Source: Schleiferiaceae bacterium (GTDB lineage Bacteria; Bacteroidota; Bacteroidia; Flavobacteriales; Schleiferiaceae). Taken from it: DNA of 33,073 nt. The stretch's first letter is position 1. Each line of letters begins with the position of its first letter. The notes beneath the pieces are model-generated. The model searched no databases. It saw only the letters and a program-made list of their open reading frames with translations, and was not told the DNA's origin. Made by a program: the position numbers and the translations under genes. This document shows positions 31,496 through 33,073 of this stretch, in pieces. The stretch is taken from the NCBI GenBank assembly GCA_022565875.1, contig JAIULY010000013.1:1-33073 (forward strand). The letters are read 5' to 3'.

Positions 31496-32626
31496 ATGTT
31501 TTTTGACCTACAACACCGCGACCCAGGCACTAAGGCTAGGGCAGGCGTTATTCACACGGATCATGGAGATATTCCTACGCCGATTTTTATGCCTGTCGGT
31601 ACAGCGGGTACAGTAAAAGGTGTTCATCAGCAAGAGCTTAAACAAGATATAGATGCTAAAATCATTCTTGGAAACACCTATCATTTGTATCTCAGACCAC
31701 AACTCCCCATTTTAGAAGCGGCAGGTGGTTTACATCAATTCATCAATTGGGATCGTCCGATGCTGACGGATAGTGGTGGCTACCAGGTATATTCACTTGG
31801 TGACATGCGCAAAATCAAAGAGGAAGGTGTGACATTTCAATCCCATATTGACGGTAGCAAGCATGTATTTACCCCAGAGGGTGTTATGGACATTCAGCGC
31901 AGCATTGGCGCAGACATTATTATGGCTTTTGACGAGTGTACACCTTATCCTTGCGACTATACCTATGCTGAAAAGAGCATGCATATGACGCATCGCTGGT
32001 TGGAGCGCTGTATACAACGCTTTGACTGTACCACACCCAAATACGGACACGAACAAACCCTTTTTCCCATTGTGCAAGGCAGTGTTTACCCCGACTTAAG
32101 GAAACAATCTGCCGAATATATTGCCTCAAAAAACAGGGCAGGAAATGCTATTGGCGGCTTGAGTGTTGGTGAGCCAGCAGAGGATATGTACGCCATGTGT
32201 GAATTGGTTTGTGATATTCTACCGCAGGACAAACCGCGGTATTTGATGGGTGTAGGGACACCCGCAAATATACTGGAAAACATAGCTTTGGGTGTCGATA
32301 TGTTCGATTGCGTGATGCCTACTCGGAACGGAAGAAATGGTATGCTGTTTACCTCAGAAGGTATCATTAATATAAAAAACAAAAAGTGGGAAGATGACTT
32401 TTCACCCATCGATCCCAATGGAAAGAGTTTTGTCGACAGTCAATATAGCAAAGCTTATTTGCGTCACCTCTTTGTTACTCAAGAATATTTAGGTAGACAA
32501 ATCGCTTCCATTCACAACCTTGCTTTTTATCTATGGCTCGTAAAAGAAGCCCGACAACAGATAATTGCTGGTACCTTTGCCGAATGGAAAAATAACATGG
32601 TAAAAAAAGTACAACAACGCCTTTAG
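31496..32626 (+). CDS. tgt: Queuine tRNA-ribosyltransferase lacking the zinc cysteines
   Basis: Exchanges guanine-34 of GUN-anticodon tRNAs for preQ1 in the queuosine pathway. From the ATG at 31496 it has 376 residues; the start MFFDLQHRDPGTKARAG matches family N-termini, and an ATG at 31487 is an alternative. Active-site motifs are LTDSGGYQV (D92), the IVQGSVYPDLR and IGGLSVGE segments, and FDCVMPTRNGRNG (nucleophile D271). Where other TGTs have CxCxxC, this one reads NGKSFVD (308-314), with Gly309, Ser311 and Asp314 in place of Cys; H340 of SIHN is retained. Followed by an LptF/G gene, a common Bacteroidota neighbour. Confidence 0.95.
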   Translation: MFFDLQHRDPGTKARAGVIHTDHGDIPTPIFMPVGTAGTVKGVHQQELKQDIDAKIILGNTYHLYLRPQLPILEAAGGLHQFINWDRPMLTDSGGYQVYSLGDMRKIKEEGVTFQSHIDGSKHVFTPEGVMDIQRSIGADIIMAFDECTPYPCDYTYAEKSMHMTHRWLERCIQRFDCTTPKYGHEQTLFPIVQGSVYPDLRKQSAEYIASKNRAGNAIGGLSVGEPAEDMYAMCELVCDILPQDKPRYLMGVGTPANILENIALGVDMFDCVMPTRNGRNGMLFTSEGIINIKNKKWEDDFSPIDPNGKSFVDSQYSKAYLRHLFVTQEYLGRQIASIHNLAFYLWLVKEARQQIIAGTFAEWKNNMVKKVQQRL

Positions 32627-32682
32627 TTAGTTTTGATGACATTTTTAAACCAAAAGTGTAAACTATAGAAATTCAAGAAGCT

Positions 32683-33073
32683 ATGAAGTTAATGGACTGG
32701 TACATCCTGAAAAAATTCTTGGTCACCTTTTTTGGTGCTTTGGGATTGATTTTGTCGATAGCTATGGTTTTTGATTTCAGTGAAAAAATTGAAGATTTTT
32801 TCTTGAAAGGCGCAACTGGTAAAGAAATTGTTTTTGATTACTACGTCAATTTTATTGCGTTTTATGGAAATTTATTCAGCTCTTTAATTGTTTTTATTTC
32901 CACTATATTTTTTACGTCTAGAATGACGCAAAATACTGAAATTGTGGCTATTTTAACCAGTGGCGTTAGTTTTCGGAGGTTGATGGTACCCTTTTTTGCA
33001 GGGGCTCTGATTGTAGCTTCATTATCATTTTTCCTCAATCATTTGGTAATCCCTAAAACCAATGTCAAGCGCA
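32683..33073 (+). CDS. LptF/LptG-family permease (partial, 3' end outside window)
   Basis: The first 130 codons of an inner-membrane permease of the YjgP/YjgQ (LptF/LptG) family, which with LptB extracts lipopolysaccharide from the inner membrane. TM1 is at about 12-32 (FLVTFFGALGLILSIAMVF), followed by the amphipathic KIEDFF segment, TM2 at about 52-75, the conserved NTEIVAILTSGVSFRRLM loop and TM3 at about 100-122. The loop 'E..A..T.G.S..R...P' is the family signature. The start is the ATG at 32683, 56 nt after tgt, without an intervening terminator. Whether it is LptF or LptG cannot be decided from this part. Confidence 0.88.
   Translation, partial: MKLMDWYILKKFLVTFFGALGLILSIAMVFDFSEKIEDFFLKGATGKEIVFDYYVNFIAFYGNLFSSLIVFISTIFFTSRMTQNTEIVAILTSGVSFRRLMVPFFAGALIVASLSFFLNHLVIPKTNVKR

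Overview
The window is a slice of a moderately AT-rich Bacteroidota chromosome, most likely from the Flavobacteriales or a relative. Three things point there. A secreted protein carries a type IX secretion (Por) C-terminal tail. Many promoters have the Bacteroidota -7 box TAnnTTTG, sometimes with a TTTG -33 box 19 nt upstream (for example at hipBA and the Crp/Fnr gene). The gene content also fits: a RecQ without HRDC, a queuine tRNA-ribosyltransferase without zinc cysteines next to an LptF/G permease, and DUF2027-Smr. Genus-level placement is not possible from sequence alone. Both ends cut genes: a multi-PAS sensor on the left and an LptF/LptG permease on the right. No rRNA, tRNA, CRISPR, IS element or prophage was seen.

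Layout. 1-1220: N-terminal part of a three-PAS sensor (minus). 1456-6738: tight minus-strand set of T9SS-secreted protein, NdpA-like nucleoid protein, RecQ, methionyl-tRNA formyltransferase and a YfcE-type phosphoesterase. 6811-7860: ilvE. 7924-10800: minus-strand regulatory/membrane cluster: Crp/Fnr regulator, a CxxC-AraC protein, MscS channel and a two-TM protein. Divergent from it at 10932 is a CcoI/FixI-type copper P-type ATPase followed by an FAD oxidoreductase. 14648-16253: xseA-xseB. 16514-18548: plus-strand operon of retropepsin-like protease, RimK and RsmE. 18568-18730: an unusual GC-rich element with nested inverted repeats. 18731-20740: arsR-arsC-acr3 arsenic operon (minus). 21091-23005: Bcp peroxiredoxin, DUF2027-Smr protein, exported thioredoxin. 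23024-25001: CBS-pair protein and a CstB-like persulfide dioxygenase/rhodanese. 25450-27101: hipBA-type toxin-antitoxin module. 27158-28549: fumC. 28703-31297: VWA protein and MoxR-like AAA+ ATPase. 31496 to the end: tgt and the start of an LptF/G permease.

How parts may work together. The most interesting signal is regulatory. Upstream of the copper ATPase, the CBS gene and the CstB-like gene there is a 14-bp Crp/Fnr-type site (best form ATGAC-N4-GTCAT). In each case it is centred exactly 36.5 nt upstream of the last G of the putative -7 box, the geometry of a class II activator site near -41.5. The Crp/Fnr protein encoded beside the first site is the obvious candidate regulator. This would link copper loading of a respiratory oxidase, persulfide detoxification and a CBS protein in one local regulon. 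It is inference from pattern and spacing and has not been tested. Other points worth a look are the GC-rich nested-dyad element, the metal-site/AraC fusion, the TGT that lost its three zinc cysteines, and the AAA+ protein with altered Walker motifs.
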